In this document: positions 17,607 through 27,116 of the stretch, piece after piece | How positions within the stretch are numbered: the stretch's first letter is position 1 | Layout of the letters: the number at the start of each line of letters is the position of its first letter | Assembly: GCF_007827275.1 (NCBI RefSeq) | Contig: NZ_VISE01000001.1 | Span: forward strand, 2,852,001 to 2,916,000 | Reading direction: 5' to 3' | Source: Gillisia sp. Hel_I_86 | GTDB lineage: Bacteria; Bacteroidota; Bacteroidia; Flavobacteriales; Flavobacteriaceae | Length of the DNA stretch: 64,000 bases | Notes under the pieces: model-generated | Told to the model about the DNA's origin: nothing | Databases searched by the model: none | Seen by the model: the letters and a program-made list of their open reading frames with translations, nothing else | Translations under genes and position numbers: made by a program

Positions 17607-18251
17607 AAGGATTAATGGCTCAAAATATAATAAAAAAACGAGGAAATAAAACTTATTTAAAAATGATTTCAATACACTATGCAACTTTCTTTGCTTTACA
17701 AAGGTGTCAAAGGTTTGAGGGGCAAATAGGAGACAAAAAATATAATATCGTGTTCACTAAAACTTGTAGCGTAAAAAGACAGAGTTTAAATTACACACCC
17801 TATATTTTCTTTAGTGTTTTAAGTACTGAATAGATTTCATTTGCAGTATATTCTCCTCTACAATAGCGATATCTTCTTTAAAAAGTATTTTCACTTGGAG
17901 CCCATAACATTCTTGGAATGATAACTTCTTTATCCCTCTTAATGGATAACTTGCTAACATCCATATTCTTCTTTTGTTAATTTTGGCTTTTCTTGATCTG
18001 GAAAACTGTTCTTGCCATATTCATGTGATTCTTTTCACCAACGGTGCATTATCGAATAAAATATATTTAGTTCTTCACATACTTGTTTTGCATTGCTTCA
18101 GGCATAATTTAATTCTTCTCTTCTTCTTAGATGACGGGCTGTAATTTCGGCTTCTTTTTTCATGATTCAAAGTTAATAAATCTCGTATTTTAATGTCCAG
18201 GCTAATATAGTAAGTCCATTTTTACATAATACACTTTTTGGGTAATGTCAG
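17607..18251. other. Decayed sequence with no intact gene
   Basis: A + strand open frame at 17615-17833 (72 residues) has no recognisable family and unusual composition, so I do not call it. On the - strand, 17840-18165 reads as short broken pieces in shifting frames: MKKEAEITARHLRRREE near 18163-18110, then frameshifts, then KEDIAIVEENI near 17850-17880. The last piece faintly recalls the Type IIG C-terminus. The stretch looks like old gene debris. Confidence 0.4.
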
Positions 18252-19517
18252 TTATAATCTGGAAAGCATCAGTTTCATCAATTCAATGGCACTTGTTTGC
18301 CCTTTCTTTTTTAAAAAGTCTCTATCAGTATTGTCTCCAATTTCAAAAACCAAAGCCTCCATACCATGGGCAACATAAAAATAATTTCGTGATATAATGG
18401 CAGGTTCCATATTGTCGCTTGGTCGAATATTCGGATTATAACCGGGTATTTCTTTTTTTACATTCTCCAACCATCCTGGTACCAATCCCGGCATATTCCC
18501 TTTGAAATTATCCGCTATGGTATAATATATATCGTCCCAGGTGGAATGGAAATCAATGCCAAAATAAAATTTTCCATTTGTTTTCCTTTCCGTTTCTTTT
18601 ATAAATTCACTTACCGCCAATGTTTCCGGCTGATTGAAAAAAGTCCAATCCCTATTTAAATCTATACCACCCGCATTGTGCCTCCAATATCCATTGTCAA
18701 CACCATCGGGATTCATCAAGGGGACAACATAAATCGTGAATTTTTTTCTGAATTTTTTAGCGAGTTTCAAATCCGAGCTTAGGGTTTCCACAAACGCTTT
18801 CATTGACAAATATCCTGTTACCTCCGGCGGATGTTGCCTGGAAATAATAATTAGCATTCTTGCGGTCTTTTCTTTACCAATGGTTAAAGCCATCAATGGT
18901 CTTCCTTCCTTGCTTAAACCTATTTGCTGATTTGAAACAAATGGTTTTTCAGATAGGGCTTCCACCCATTTCTTGACATGCTTTGAGGTTTGGAGCTCTT
19001 GGGCACTTACCCATAAAGTATCGGGATTAACGCTTAACTTCATCTGCACTTTTAATGGAAGCGACCCAGGACCAAAATTTTTATCCCCTTTTTCAAATTC
19101 AACATAATCTGTAGAATCTATCGATATCCAGTGTAATCCGTCGTTACTTAATTTGGGATAATATCTGTGTTTAAAGCCTTCGCTATACGTAAGGGTCAGA
19201 TAAATTTGCTTTTTGTGTTTGGACCACACCTTAAATGCATACCAAGGGCTAACGTTTATTGGCGTATTTTCAGAAGTTATGAGTGCAGTATAGGTGCCGT
19301 CGCTATCTTTTATTATGCCATTCAATCGACCGCCTTCAAAATCATTCGAAAAATAAACAGAACCATCTTCAAAAGGAAAAATGCCTTTCCATTGTTTTTG
19401 TACCGGTTTTGAAACCGTTGAGACTTGCTCTATGGGTTCTTGTCCTTTAAAAACGGGCTTCTGGGAATATATATTTAGAGTATAGATGGATACAAAAAGA
19501 AAGACTATTTTTTTCAT
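18252..19517 (-). CDS. M14-family zinc carboxypeptidase, exported
   Basis: This 421-residue protein has an N-terminal signal peptide (cleavage near S18), a beta-sandwich-like region to about residue 180, then an M14 catalytic domain. Zinc ligands are H229 and E232 (RQHPPEVTG) and H324 (IDFHST). The substrate-binding NPDG and LNRDW segments (269-291) are present, and the catalytic glutamate is E392 (LVFEIGDNTD). It should remove C-terminal residues from peptides in the periplasm or at the surface. It is the last gene of the SusCD nutrient locus, 19 bases after the symporter gene, so it probably supplies amino acids to that symporter. Confidence 0.92.
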   Translation of the reverse strand: MKKIVFLFVSIYTLNIYSQKPVFKGQEPIEQVSTVSKPVQKQWKGIFPFEDGSVYFSNDFEGGRLNGIIKDSDGTYTALITSENTPINVSPWYAFKVWSKHKKQIYLTLTYSEGFKHRYYPKLSNDGLHWISIDSTDYVEFEKGDKNFGPGSLPLKVQMKLSVNPDTLWVSAQELQTSKHVKKWVEALSEKPFVSNQQIGLSKEGRPLMALTIGKEKTARMLIIISRQHPPEVTGYLSMKAFVETLSSDLKLAKKFRKKFTIYVVPLMNPDGVDNGYWRHNAGGIDLNRDWTFFNQPETLAVSEFIKETERKTNGKFYFGIDFHSTWDDIYYTIADNFKGNMPGLVPGWLENVKKEIPGYNPNIRPSDNMEPAIISRNYFYVAHGMEALVFEIGDNTDRDFLKKKGQTSAIELMKLMLSRL

Positions 19518-19536
19518 GGTATTTCTGTTTGGTTAT

Positions 19537-20907
19537 TTATTTGTTTTCAAGTTTGTTAAAATATAATTTGGTGGCATACATTACTTTTGGAGACAGTATA
19601 ATTCCGGATACCATTGTAGGGATTGCCATAAGCGCAAAGCTTATATCAATTAAAGCCACAATTCCTGTCATGGAAGACACCGCACCAATGGTAATACTGG
19701 AAATATAGACATAATTATAACTCTTCTTGAATTTTGTCCCTAATAAAAATGAGATGCATTTTGAACCATAATAGGAGTACGTAAATAAAGAAGTAAAGGC
19801 AAAAATAGAAACGATAAATACCAGCAGAAATGATCCATATCTTGGCATGGCCTGGATAAACGCATTCAACGTTATGGTTACGCCTTCTATATTTGGTTGC
19901 AACCAGCTATTGGTCACAAGAATGGCCAAAGCCGTTAAGGTGCAAACAACAATGGTATCGATGAAAGGTCCTAACATGGCAATAAGTCCTTCTCTCACAG
20001 GCTCTTGGTTTCTGGATGCACCGTGAGCCATTGGTGCCGTACCTATTCCGGCTTCGTTTGAAAACGCCGCCCGTCTTACGCCAATGATAATGATGCTGCC
20101 AATACTGCCCCCTAAAACGGCATTGCCTGTAAAAGCATCTTGAAAAATAAGATAAAACGAGGGGATAATGGACGTATAATTAACAATTAATATATAGCTG
20201 ACCGACAGGAAATATAGTATGACCATGGCAGGTACAAGCTTTGAGGCAAAACCTGCTATTCTTTTTATGCCTCCCAGAATTACCATGGACACAAAAACAC
20301 TGATAATAATGCCTAAAATAAGTGACGAGGTGATTGACTCTTGATAACCTAAAGCCGGAAGTAATATATCATTTAATGCTTGTGTTAATTGGTTGGCGGT
20401 AAAAATGGGCAGCGACCCTATAAGCCCTGCCATTGAAAAAAATATCGCCAAGGGTTTCCATTTTTTGCCCAAGCCTTCTGTAATGACATACATGGGACCG
20501 CCTTGCAGTTCGCCCGAATCGTCTTTCCCACGGTACATTACGGCCAAGGAACACGTAAAATATTTGGTTGTCATTCCAATGATGGCACTTATCCACATCC
20601 AAAATAAGGCGCCTGGGCCACCCATGGAAATTGCAATGGCAACACCTGCAATATTGCCCATTCCTATAGTTGAGGACAGTGCGGTGGATAAGGCCTGGAA
20701 AGCACTTATTTGTCCGGGATTGTTTTTATTGTCATATTTACCTTTAAGGATTTCTATGGCATACCAAAAATGTTTAAATGGCGATAACCTGGAATACATT
20801 AAAAAATAAACCCCACCACCAATCAGTAAAATCAATAAGGGAATGTCCCAAATCCAATTACTAAACGCTACAATTGCGTCTTCAATGCGTTGCAATAGGT
20901 TATTCAT
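19537..20907 (-). CDS. Sodium:alanine symporter family (AGCS) transporter
   Basis: This inner-membrane amino-acid:cation symporter has about ten hydrophobic segments. The family signature region reads LSSTIGMGNIAGVAIAISMG (about residues 74-93). I use the ATG at 20907 (456 residues), which overlaps the previous amidohydrolase stop by 8 bases; the open frame continues to a TTG at 20916. AGCS members take up alanine, glycine or related small amino acids with Na+. In this locus it is the likely final uptake step for products made by the exported peptidase and amidohydrolases. Confidence 0.93.
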   Translation of the reverse strand: MNNLLQRIEDAIVAFSNWIWDIPLLILLIGGGVYFLMYSRLSPFKHFWYAIEILKGKYDNKNNPGQISAFQALSTALSSTIGMGNIAGVAIAISMGGPGALFWMWISAIIGMTTKYFTCSLAVMYRGKDDSGELQGGPMYVITEGLGKKWKPLAIFFSMAGLIGSLPIFTANQLTQALNDILLPALGYQESITSSLILGIIISVFVSMVILGGIKRIAGFASKLVPAMVILYFLSVSYILIVNYTSIIPSFYLIFQDAFTGNAVLGGSIGSIIIIGVRRAAFSNEAGIGTAPMAHGASRNQEPVREGLIAMLGPFIDTIVVCTLTALAILVTNSWLQPNIEGVTITLNAFIQAMPRYGSFLLVFIVSIFAFTSLFTYSYYGSKCISFLLGTKFKKSYNYVYISSITIGAVSSMTGIVALIDISFALMAIPTMVSGIILSPKVMYATKLYFNKLENK

Positions 20908-22219
20908 TATGGCCAAGTAATTTGGAACACTCTTTATATTGTTCCTGTTGTTTCCCTTCCAGTTCTATTTTTTTCCCTTGGATAAAGGCTTGTGTAAGAT
21001 TATTTGTCCTGATATCCAAGGCATCCCCTTTTGATACAAACAATGTGGCGTCCTTGCCAACTTCCAGCGACCCTAAAGTATCATCTACCCCTAAAATTTT
21101 TGCCGCATTCAGGGAAATGGTTTTTAAGGCATCTTCTTTATCGAGACCATAAGCAGCAGCCACACCAGCATAAAACGGTAAATTTCTTGAGGTGGAAAGC
21201 ATCCCCGTATGGCTAATTGCTACCACAATACCTTCATTTGTAAGAAGATAAGGAAGTTTATAGCGTATATCATAGTCCATATCCACCTGACCCGGTACAC
21301 TATGGGTTGGTGGCAATATAACAGGGATATGATGTTCCCTTAAAAAATCCTTGACCAATAATGCCGATTCCGCTGTTACAAGTGCAACATGGTCTATGCC
21401 CATTTCTTTTGAAAATTGAATGCTTTCAATGATTTCCTTTGGGTCTGTGGCATGAACAAACAACGATAGCGTACCGTTGAACAGCCCTTGCATGGCCTGT
21501 AGCTTTAGGTTGGGAATTTTATCATCCCGTTTACCATAAGTTATCGCTTGGGTAAATAGATTTTGTAATTCTGCTATGTCCGTATCATAAGTGCTATTTG
21601 GTTTCAATTGCCTGGTATGCGTGGCTGCATCATAAGACGACCTCATGGCATTTGGCCAATTTAAATGAATGGCCGCACCAAATTTGTACAAAGATTCTTC
21701 CCAATCCCTTCCATCGAGTTTCATGACGGAAGATGTTCCAGAAACCAGACCACCTCTTGGAACGGTTTCAACAGTGAGAATACCATTAAACCTTATGACC
21801 GGCAAAAATTCCGAATCTGATTTAAAGGCAAACGCCGTATTTAAATTGGGGTTGATGCTTCCTTCCTCCATGCTGTCATTAGAGTGCGGAACACCACTTA
21901 TTTCTTCAATCCCAATCAAGGAATTGAGCAAAATAAAGCCTGGGTAAATATGCTGTCCGGAAACATCGATCACTTGATAGGTTTCCGAATCAAGCTTTAT
22001 GGAATCTGTTGTGCCCACTATCGATATTTTGCCATTATCAAATCCAATAATTCCATTTGGTATCACTTTACCGTTACCAATATGTAAGCTGCCTCCAACC
22101 AATGCGGTAGGTTTTACCGGCTTTTTAATATCAAATTTATCTTGCGCATACGGTTTCAATGGCATGCAGTAAATAGCCACTAAAATCAGGACTATATAGT
22201 GTTTATTAAAATTCATCAT
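20900..22219 (-). CDS. Exported amidohydrolase-fold protein lacking the metal site
   Basis: This 439-residue protein has a signal peptide (to about A25) and an amidohydrolase (imidazolonepropionase-like) fold. The position that normally reads D-x-H-x-H after the first beta strand is here YPGFILLNSLIGI (92-104), with no histidines. The usual metal-binding Asp near the C-terminus is replaced by AISHTGM. The C-terminal SLEVGKDA signature of the superfamily remains. It is therefore probably a non-catalytic partner of the next, larger amidohydrolase, whose gene ends 14 bases upstream. The fold assignment is good; the inactivity is inferred. Confidence 0.85.
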   Translation of the reverse strand: MMNFNKHYIVLILVAIYCMPLKPYAQDKFDIKKPVKPTALVGGSLHIGNGKVIPNGIIGFDNGKISIVGTTDSIKLDSETYQVIDVSGQHIYPGFILLNSLIGIEEISGVPHSNDSMEEGSINPNLNTAFAFKSDSEFLPVIRFNGILTVETVPRGGLVSGTSSVMKLDGRDWEESLYKFGAAIHLNWPNAMRSSYDAATHTRQLKPNSTYDTDIAELQNLFTQAITYGKRDDKIPNLKLQAMQGLFNGTLSLFVHATDPKEIIESIQFSKEMGIDHVALVTAESALLVKDFLREHHIPVILPPTHSVPGQVDMDYDIRYKLPYLLTNEGIVVAISHTGMLSTSRNLPFYAGVAAAYGLDKEDALKTISLNAAKILGVDDTLGSLEVGKDATLFVSKGDALDIRTNNLTQAFIQGKKIELEGKQQEQYKECSKLLGHNE

Positions 22220-22233
22220 GCTTGGTTTTAATG

Positions 22234-25200
22234 TTAGTTTAACTTCCCTACATACTCACAGGTAAAATCGGGTTTTGATGAGGATATACGTGGCTGAACA
22301 TTGGCTCCGGTGTTAATCGCGTTTTTCATTGTATCCATTATCCTGTTCCTTTCCGTTTGAATGGCCTTTCGCAATTGTTTATCCTTTTCAATGTCGAAAT
22401 ATACAGTACCTTCTATGATTGTTTTTTCGGCTTTGGCATAAATGGATAACGGATTGTCCGACCACAATACAACATCGGCTGATTTTCCAACCGTAATACT
22501 TCCCATGGTATCATCCAAATGCAACAATTTCGCTGGGTTCAGGGTTACTAATTTTAAGGCTTCTTCCTCACTCATATTGCCATACTTAACCGATTTTGCC
22601 GCTTCCTGGTTAAGATGCCGTATGGTTTCCTGACTGTCTGAATTAACGGCAGTAACCACACCCTCTTTGTGCATTACTGTAGCGTTATAGGGTATGGCAT
22701 TTCTGGTTTCCCATTTAAAATTCCATTTATCCGAAAAAGTGGAACCTCCAACACCTTGTTCCAACATTTTGTCGGCAATTCTATAGCCTTCCAAAACATG
22801 CGTAAAGGTGTTGATTTTAAAATCAAACCGCTCTGCAACATCCATGAGCATCAACATTTCGCCCTGTTGATAAGCATGACAGGAAATGAACCGCTTCCCT
22901 TCCACAACTTCCAACATGACCTCATTGACTAAATCCACTCTTGGTTTTATGGCATTGTGTTTATTTTTTGAAGCATTAAACTCTTGCCAATTTTTTTTAT
23001 ATGCCAGTGCTTGGGTAAACACATCGGAATACAATTGTTCCAATCCCATTAATGACCTTGGAAAACGGATTGAGGGTGCGCTTTTTGACCGTTTGGGGTT
23101 TTCACCCAAAGCAAATTTTATAAAGGGTTTGGCCTCTTTTATCAATAACCCTTCGGGATTTTTACCCCATCTCAATTTTATTAATGCCGATTGACCCCCA
23201 ATGGGATCGGACGAGCCATGCAATATCTGTGCTGCTACCACACCTCCTGCCAATGCCCTGTATATATTGATACGTTCTGAATCTAACACATCGCTCATTC
23301 TTACCATTGCAGAGACCGTGGCAATTTCATTTACGGCGCTTAATGCAATGTGTGAATGCTCATCAATTATCCCAGCGGTTAAATGTTTTCCCTTGCCATC
23401 AACCGTTCTTGCATTTGAGGCTTTAATGTTTTTTCCTATCTGGGATATCTTTCCATCTTTAAGTAGGACGTCGGTTTCTGTTAAAATGCCAGCATCTTCA
23501 TTGGTCCAAACTGTTGCATTTTTTATTAAAATATCCTCTTGTTTTGGTTGTTTAGGATTCCCGAAGGCAACAAACGGAAATATAACATCTCCCAACTCTT
23601 TTTTTGGTAAAGGTGTTTTTTTCTGTTGACTTGTTGGGTCTTCTGAACCTTCTTTTAGTTTTGTCGCCTCCCAATCAACCCATTTACCATCGTTTCGCTG
23701 CCCTTTACCTTGTAATACCGTTTTTTCCGGTTCATTGCTAATCCAACCTCCCAACCGATAAAATGAATCAGGACCTTTGTTAAATTCAAAGCTTACCATA
23801 GCGCCGTCCATCTTTAAATCTGTTTTAATTTCGGTTGAATCTGGGTAAAATAGTGTTGCCCTGTAATCTTTTTTTCCTTTTTTAATAGACAAGGAAGCCT
23901 TTTCGCCATCAACGGAAAGCTCATAGGTCCCCATAATCGAAGGATCACCCTCTTCATTAACTATATGCTTTTTACCTTGTACCCAATTTTCATAGATGAC
24001 GGTATTGTCATCAAAAATATCCCCTGAAGCCATGAGGAAATTTGCAAGTTTTCCATTTTCCAATGTTCCAATATGGTCTTCTTGATACAGCAATTTTGCT
24101 GGGAGCACTGTTAAACTGTATAAGGCCTGTTTAGGGCTTAAACCATAATTCACGGCCTTTTTAAGATTGGTCAAAAAATCCTCTATCTTTTTTTGACCGT
24201 TTGAAGTAATTGCAAATTCAACACCTTGTTCTTCAAGACGTGCGGGATTTGATGGTGCCAGCTCCCAATGTTTTAAATCGGCCAGAGCTATTTTTTGGGT
24301 AACAAACGGATTGGAGACATCATAAGCCTCTGGAAAATTAAGCGGAATTATTAATGTTGCGTTTAACGCCTTAATGTCATCTATGCGTTGGTACTCGTCG
24401 CCACCTCCTTTAATAATATAGTCGATATTGAATTCCTTCGCTATTTTTTGCACCCTCAAGGCTTCCAACCAACCGTTGGTCTCAAATATTTTTGGAAGAC
24501 TTTTTGTTTCTAAAATAGCATCTAAAGACCGATCTGTAAATGGCTTGTGCTCAAATTGACTGTACCATTGGGCATCATAATAGGTTTGTCGCAAAAGTGC
24601 AACTCTTCCCATGGGCGAAATGGGGTAGTCCTGGGTCGAACTGCCTTTATCAAAAGAAAAATGAACTGCTGCTTTAGGCTTTAACATGCTCTTATTCTCA
24701 TTATTTTCGCCAAGGCTGACCAAAGAAGCCGTTCCTCTGGCAATGCCATCTGGCCTAAATATGGTTACAAGTCCAAACCCTTGTTTTCGAAGTTGTTGCG
24801 CTTGTTTTTTATCAATTAAAAAATGCTCTGAAGCGTTGTATTCAGCTTTAATGGCTTCGTTAGCGTTGTACGGCCCCTTTGTGTTGGATTGGATTTGTTC
24901 CCTTTTCACATAAGGGTTTCCTCTTGGCGGTATTTTCACTTCGGGTTGTCCGTACGTACTGAACATATCAATAAAAGAAGGGTAAATGTATTTTCCTTTG
25001 GCGTCAATTTCGGTATATCCCAAAGGCACGTTTCTTGTGCTGGCCACTTTTTCAATATGTTCATCGCGTATTAACAAGGTAGCATTTTGTACCATCATCC
25101 CAGGTGCGTAAACTATGGTTGCATTGGTAATGGCAATGGTATTTGGTCTTTGGTCCAACACATCATTTTTAGGAAATGTTTCTTGGCCATTTACATTTAA

Positions 25201-25296
25201 AACCCGTAGGATGATAAATGAAAGCATTATCCAAAAGGTGTGTTTGCAAGTGATACTATTATGTATTTTCATGGCTATGTATTCAAAAGCAATCAT
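22234..25296 (-). CDS. Large exported amidohydrolase, pseudo-domain fused to an active domain
   Basis: The frame is 1020 residues from the ATG at 25296, which overlaps the upstream stop as ATGA. A second ATG at 25272 gives a cleaner signal peptide and may be the real start. The N-terminal amidohydrolase half lacks the H-x-H motif (it reads YPSFIDMFSTYG, about 105-116) and the late Asp. The C-terminal half keeps them: H647-S-H649 (IIDEHSHIA), H807, H833 and D887 (AVNSDS). A beta-rich spacer (about 450-570) joins the halves. The active half probably cleaves an amide or cyclic amide, such as a dipeptide or N-acyl amino acid, in the periplasm. Confidence 0.88.
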   Translation of the reverse strand: MIAFEYIAMKIHNSITCKHTFWIMLSFIILRVLNVNGQETFPKNDVLDQRPNTIAITNATIVYAPGMMVQNATLLIRDEHIEKVASTRNVPLGYTEIDAKGKYIYPSFIDMFSTYGQPEVKIPPRGNPYVKREQIQSNTKGPYNANEAIKAEYNASEHFLIDKKQAQQLRKQGFGLVTIFRPDGIARGTASLVSLGENNENKSMLKPKAAVHFSFDKGSSTQDYPISPMGRVALLRQTYYDAQWYSQFEHKPFTDRSLDAILETKSLPKIFETNGWLEALRVQKIAKEFNIDYIIKGGGDEYQRIDDIKALNATLIIPLNFPEAYDVSNPFVTQKIALADLKHWELAPSNPARLEEQGVEFAITSNGQKKIEDFLTNLKKAVNYGLSPKQALYSLTVLPAKLLYQEDHIGTLENGKLANFLMASGDIFDDNTVIYENWVQGKKHIVNEEGDPSIMGTYELSVDGEKASLSIKKGKKDYRATLFYPDSTEIKTDLKMDGAMVSFEFNKGPDSFYRLGGWISNEPEKTVLQGKGQRNDGKWVDWEATKLKEGSEDPTSQQKKTPLPKKELGDVIFPFVAFGNPKQPKQEDILIKNATVWTNEDAGILTETDVLLKDGKISQIGKNIKASNARTVDGKGKHLTAGIIDEHSHIALSAVNEIATVSAMVRMSDVLDSERINIYRALAGGVVAAQILHGSSDPIGGQSALIKLRWGKNPEGLLIKEAKPFIKFALGENPKRSKSAPSIRFPRSLMGLEQLYSDVFTQALAYKKNWQEFNASKNKHNAIKPRVDLVNEVMLEVVEGKRFISCHAYQQGEMLMLMDVAERFDFKINTFTHVLEGYRIADKMLEQGVGGSTFSDKWNFKWETRNAIPYNATVMHKEGVVTAVNSDSQETIRHLNQEAAKSVKYGNMSEEEALKLVTLNPAKLLHLDDTMGSITVGKSADVVLWSDNPLSIYAKAEKTIIEGTVYFDIEKDKQLRKAIQTERNRIMDTMKNAINTGANVQPRISSSKPDFTCEYVGKLN

Positions 25297-26771
25297 ACTT
25301 CGAAAAAGCTTGCCGTGTTTATTTGATATTTTGTTTCGTCTTTGTGATAAAACTCATTCGTTATTTCTGAATACGTATAGTCTTTGCTCCATGCTACCCG
25401 ATGTTTGATTAGTTGCTGGATGGCCTCCAAAATATACCGCAATTCCTTATTGGTCATGGTGGGGTGGAGCGATAAACGTACCCAACCCGGTTTATATGAG
25501 AGGTCGCCATGATCAATTTTGTCGGTGATCTGTTTGGATTGCTCTTTGGTAACTTCCAATAATAAATGCCCATAAGTGCCTGCACACGAACAGCCTCCCC
25601 TTACTTGAATACCAAATCTATCGTTCAATAATTTAACCGCTAAATTATAATGGATGTTTTCAAAATAAAATGAAAAGGCGCCCAATCTGTATCTGACATC
25701 CTTGGCCAGTAAATGTAAGCCCGACATGTTTGATAATTTCCCAAAACATTCCTTAACCAGTTCATTTTCGCGAACGCGAATTTTATCGACCGTCATTTTT
25801 TCCTTCAACTTAATTGCCAAACTTGCTTTTATGGCCTGCAAAAACCCAGGTGTACCACCATCTTCCCGCACTTCTATATTGTCAAAATAATGGTGCTCGC
25901 CCCAAGGATTGGTCCAGGTTACGGTGCCTCCACCGGGATGATCGGGAATTCGGTTTTTATATAAGGATTTATTAAAGATAAGTACGCCCGCACTGCCCGG
26001 GCCACCCAAAAATTTATGGGGGGAAAAAAATATGGCATCCAAGTGTTGGGCCTCATTCTGTGGGTGCATATCCATAGTCATATAAGGTGCCGAAGCGGCA
26101 AAATCCACAAAGCATAATCCGTCATTTTTATGCATTATTTCAGCCAATTCATGATAGTTGGATCCGATGCCCGTAACATTGGAACAGGCGGTAAACGAAC
26201 CAATTTTTATTTTTCGGTTTTTATATTTATCCAATTCCTTTTTTAAAATATTGGCATCAACAAATAAGTTTTCAGAGGGTTCCAAAACTACAACATCAGC
26301 AATAGTTTCCAGCCAAGTGGTCTGGTTGGAATGGTGCTCCATGTGGGTTAAAAAAACCACTGGCCTGTCTTCTTCAGGAATTTGGATTTGGTCAGCATAC
26401 TTTTCAGGGATTTTCAGCCCCAATATGCGTTGAAATTTGCATAAAACACCGGTCATACCGGAATCGGATGTAATGATTACATCCTCTGGGGAAGCATTGA
26501 CATGTTTTTTGATGACTTGATGGGCATCATGGTATATGGAGGTCATTAACCGGCCTGTATGGCTGGCTTCAGAATGGGTATTGCCTACCATGGGCCCTAT
26601 ACGGTTTTGCAATATCGTTTCTATGGGCTTGTACAATCTTCCGGTGGCTATCCAATCGGCATATACAAGGGGTTTCGTGCCGTAAGGCGTTTCAATTGTT
26701 GTATCTATCCCGATGATATGTTCCCTGAATCCTTGAAAATATTGCTCTAATGTTTTTTGTTTCAGTTTCAT
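25293..26771 (-). CDS. Class V aminotransferase / cysteine-desulfurase-like PLP enzyme
   Basis: This 492-residue fold-type I PLP enzyme has the PLP lysine K253 in FFSPHKFLGGPGSAG, Asp D223 (CFVDFAASAPY) for the pyridine nitrogen, and the EHHSN segment (145-149) typical of cysteine-desulfurase-like members. A C-terminal loop RGGCSCAGTYGH (391-402) carries C394 and C396 where desulfurases hold their active cysteine. It has no signal peptide, so it is cytoplasmic. It probably acts on an amino acid delivered by the locus transporter, by releasing sulfur, or by lyase or epimerase chemistry. The gene is coupled (ATGA) to the large amidohydrolase. Confidence 0.87.
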   Translation of the reverse strand: MKLKQKTLEQYFQGFREHIIGIDTTIETPYGTKPLVYADWIATGRLYKPIETILQNRIGPMVGNTHSEASHTGRLMTSIYHDAHQVIKKHVNASPEDVIITSDSGMTGVLCKFQRILGLKIPEKYADQIQIPEEDRPVVFLTHMEHHSNQTTWLETIADVVVLEPSENLFVDANILKKELDKYKNRKIKIGSFTACSNVTGIGSNYHELAEIMHKNDGLCFVDFAASAPYMTMDMHPQNEAQHLDAIFFSPHKFLGGPGSAGVLIFNKSLYKNRIPDHPGGGTVTWTNPWGEHHYFDNIEVREDGGTPGFLQAIKASLAIKLKEKMTVDKIRVRENELVKECFGKLSNMSGLHLLAKDVRYRLGAFSFYFENIHYNLAVKLLNDRFGIQVRGGCSCAGTYGHLLLEVTKEQSKQITDKIDHGDLSYKPGWVRLSLHPTMTNKELRYILEAIQQLIKHRVAWSKDYTYSEITNEFYHKDETKYQINTASFFEV

Positions 26772-27116
26772 GTGTTTATTTTATTGTTGTTCAATGGTCA
26801 CATGTAGCTTCCATATAATCATCTCCTTGGGTATCGAATTCTTGTTATGGAAGTTTCATAAGTCTTTTTTAAAAGCTGCCCTTTATTAATGAATATATTG
26901 TACTAACTCAAATAATCTTAGTAAATGTCTTTTCCAAACCCATAATGGAAGAATGTACATTCATTAAATTGTATTCAATTAACAAGGACAGCCTTTTAAT
27001 AGTTTATTGATTTTAATTTGATTTGAACCATATCGCTTGGAATTCATATACTATGAGAACTTAATGTCCCGCCATAGTTATTATTTTATTCCGATCAATA
27101 ATCAAATGGCAATGGC
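26772..27116. other. Intergenic gap inside the SusCD locus
   Basis: There are 345 AT-rich bases between the lipoprotein hydrolase and the PLP-enzyme gene. I see no gene and no clear terminator. It probably carries a separate promoter for the downstream enzyme/transporter unit, but no canonical TAnnTTTG box stands out on the - strand. Confidence 0.4.

Noticed and set aside
17615-17833. A 72-codon + strand frame near the duplicated operator
   Set aside because: Basic, low-information peptide with no family; it lies in sequence that looks decayed on both strands. It would be divergent from the small DNA-associated gene, so a real gene is not fully excluded.
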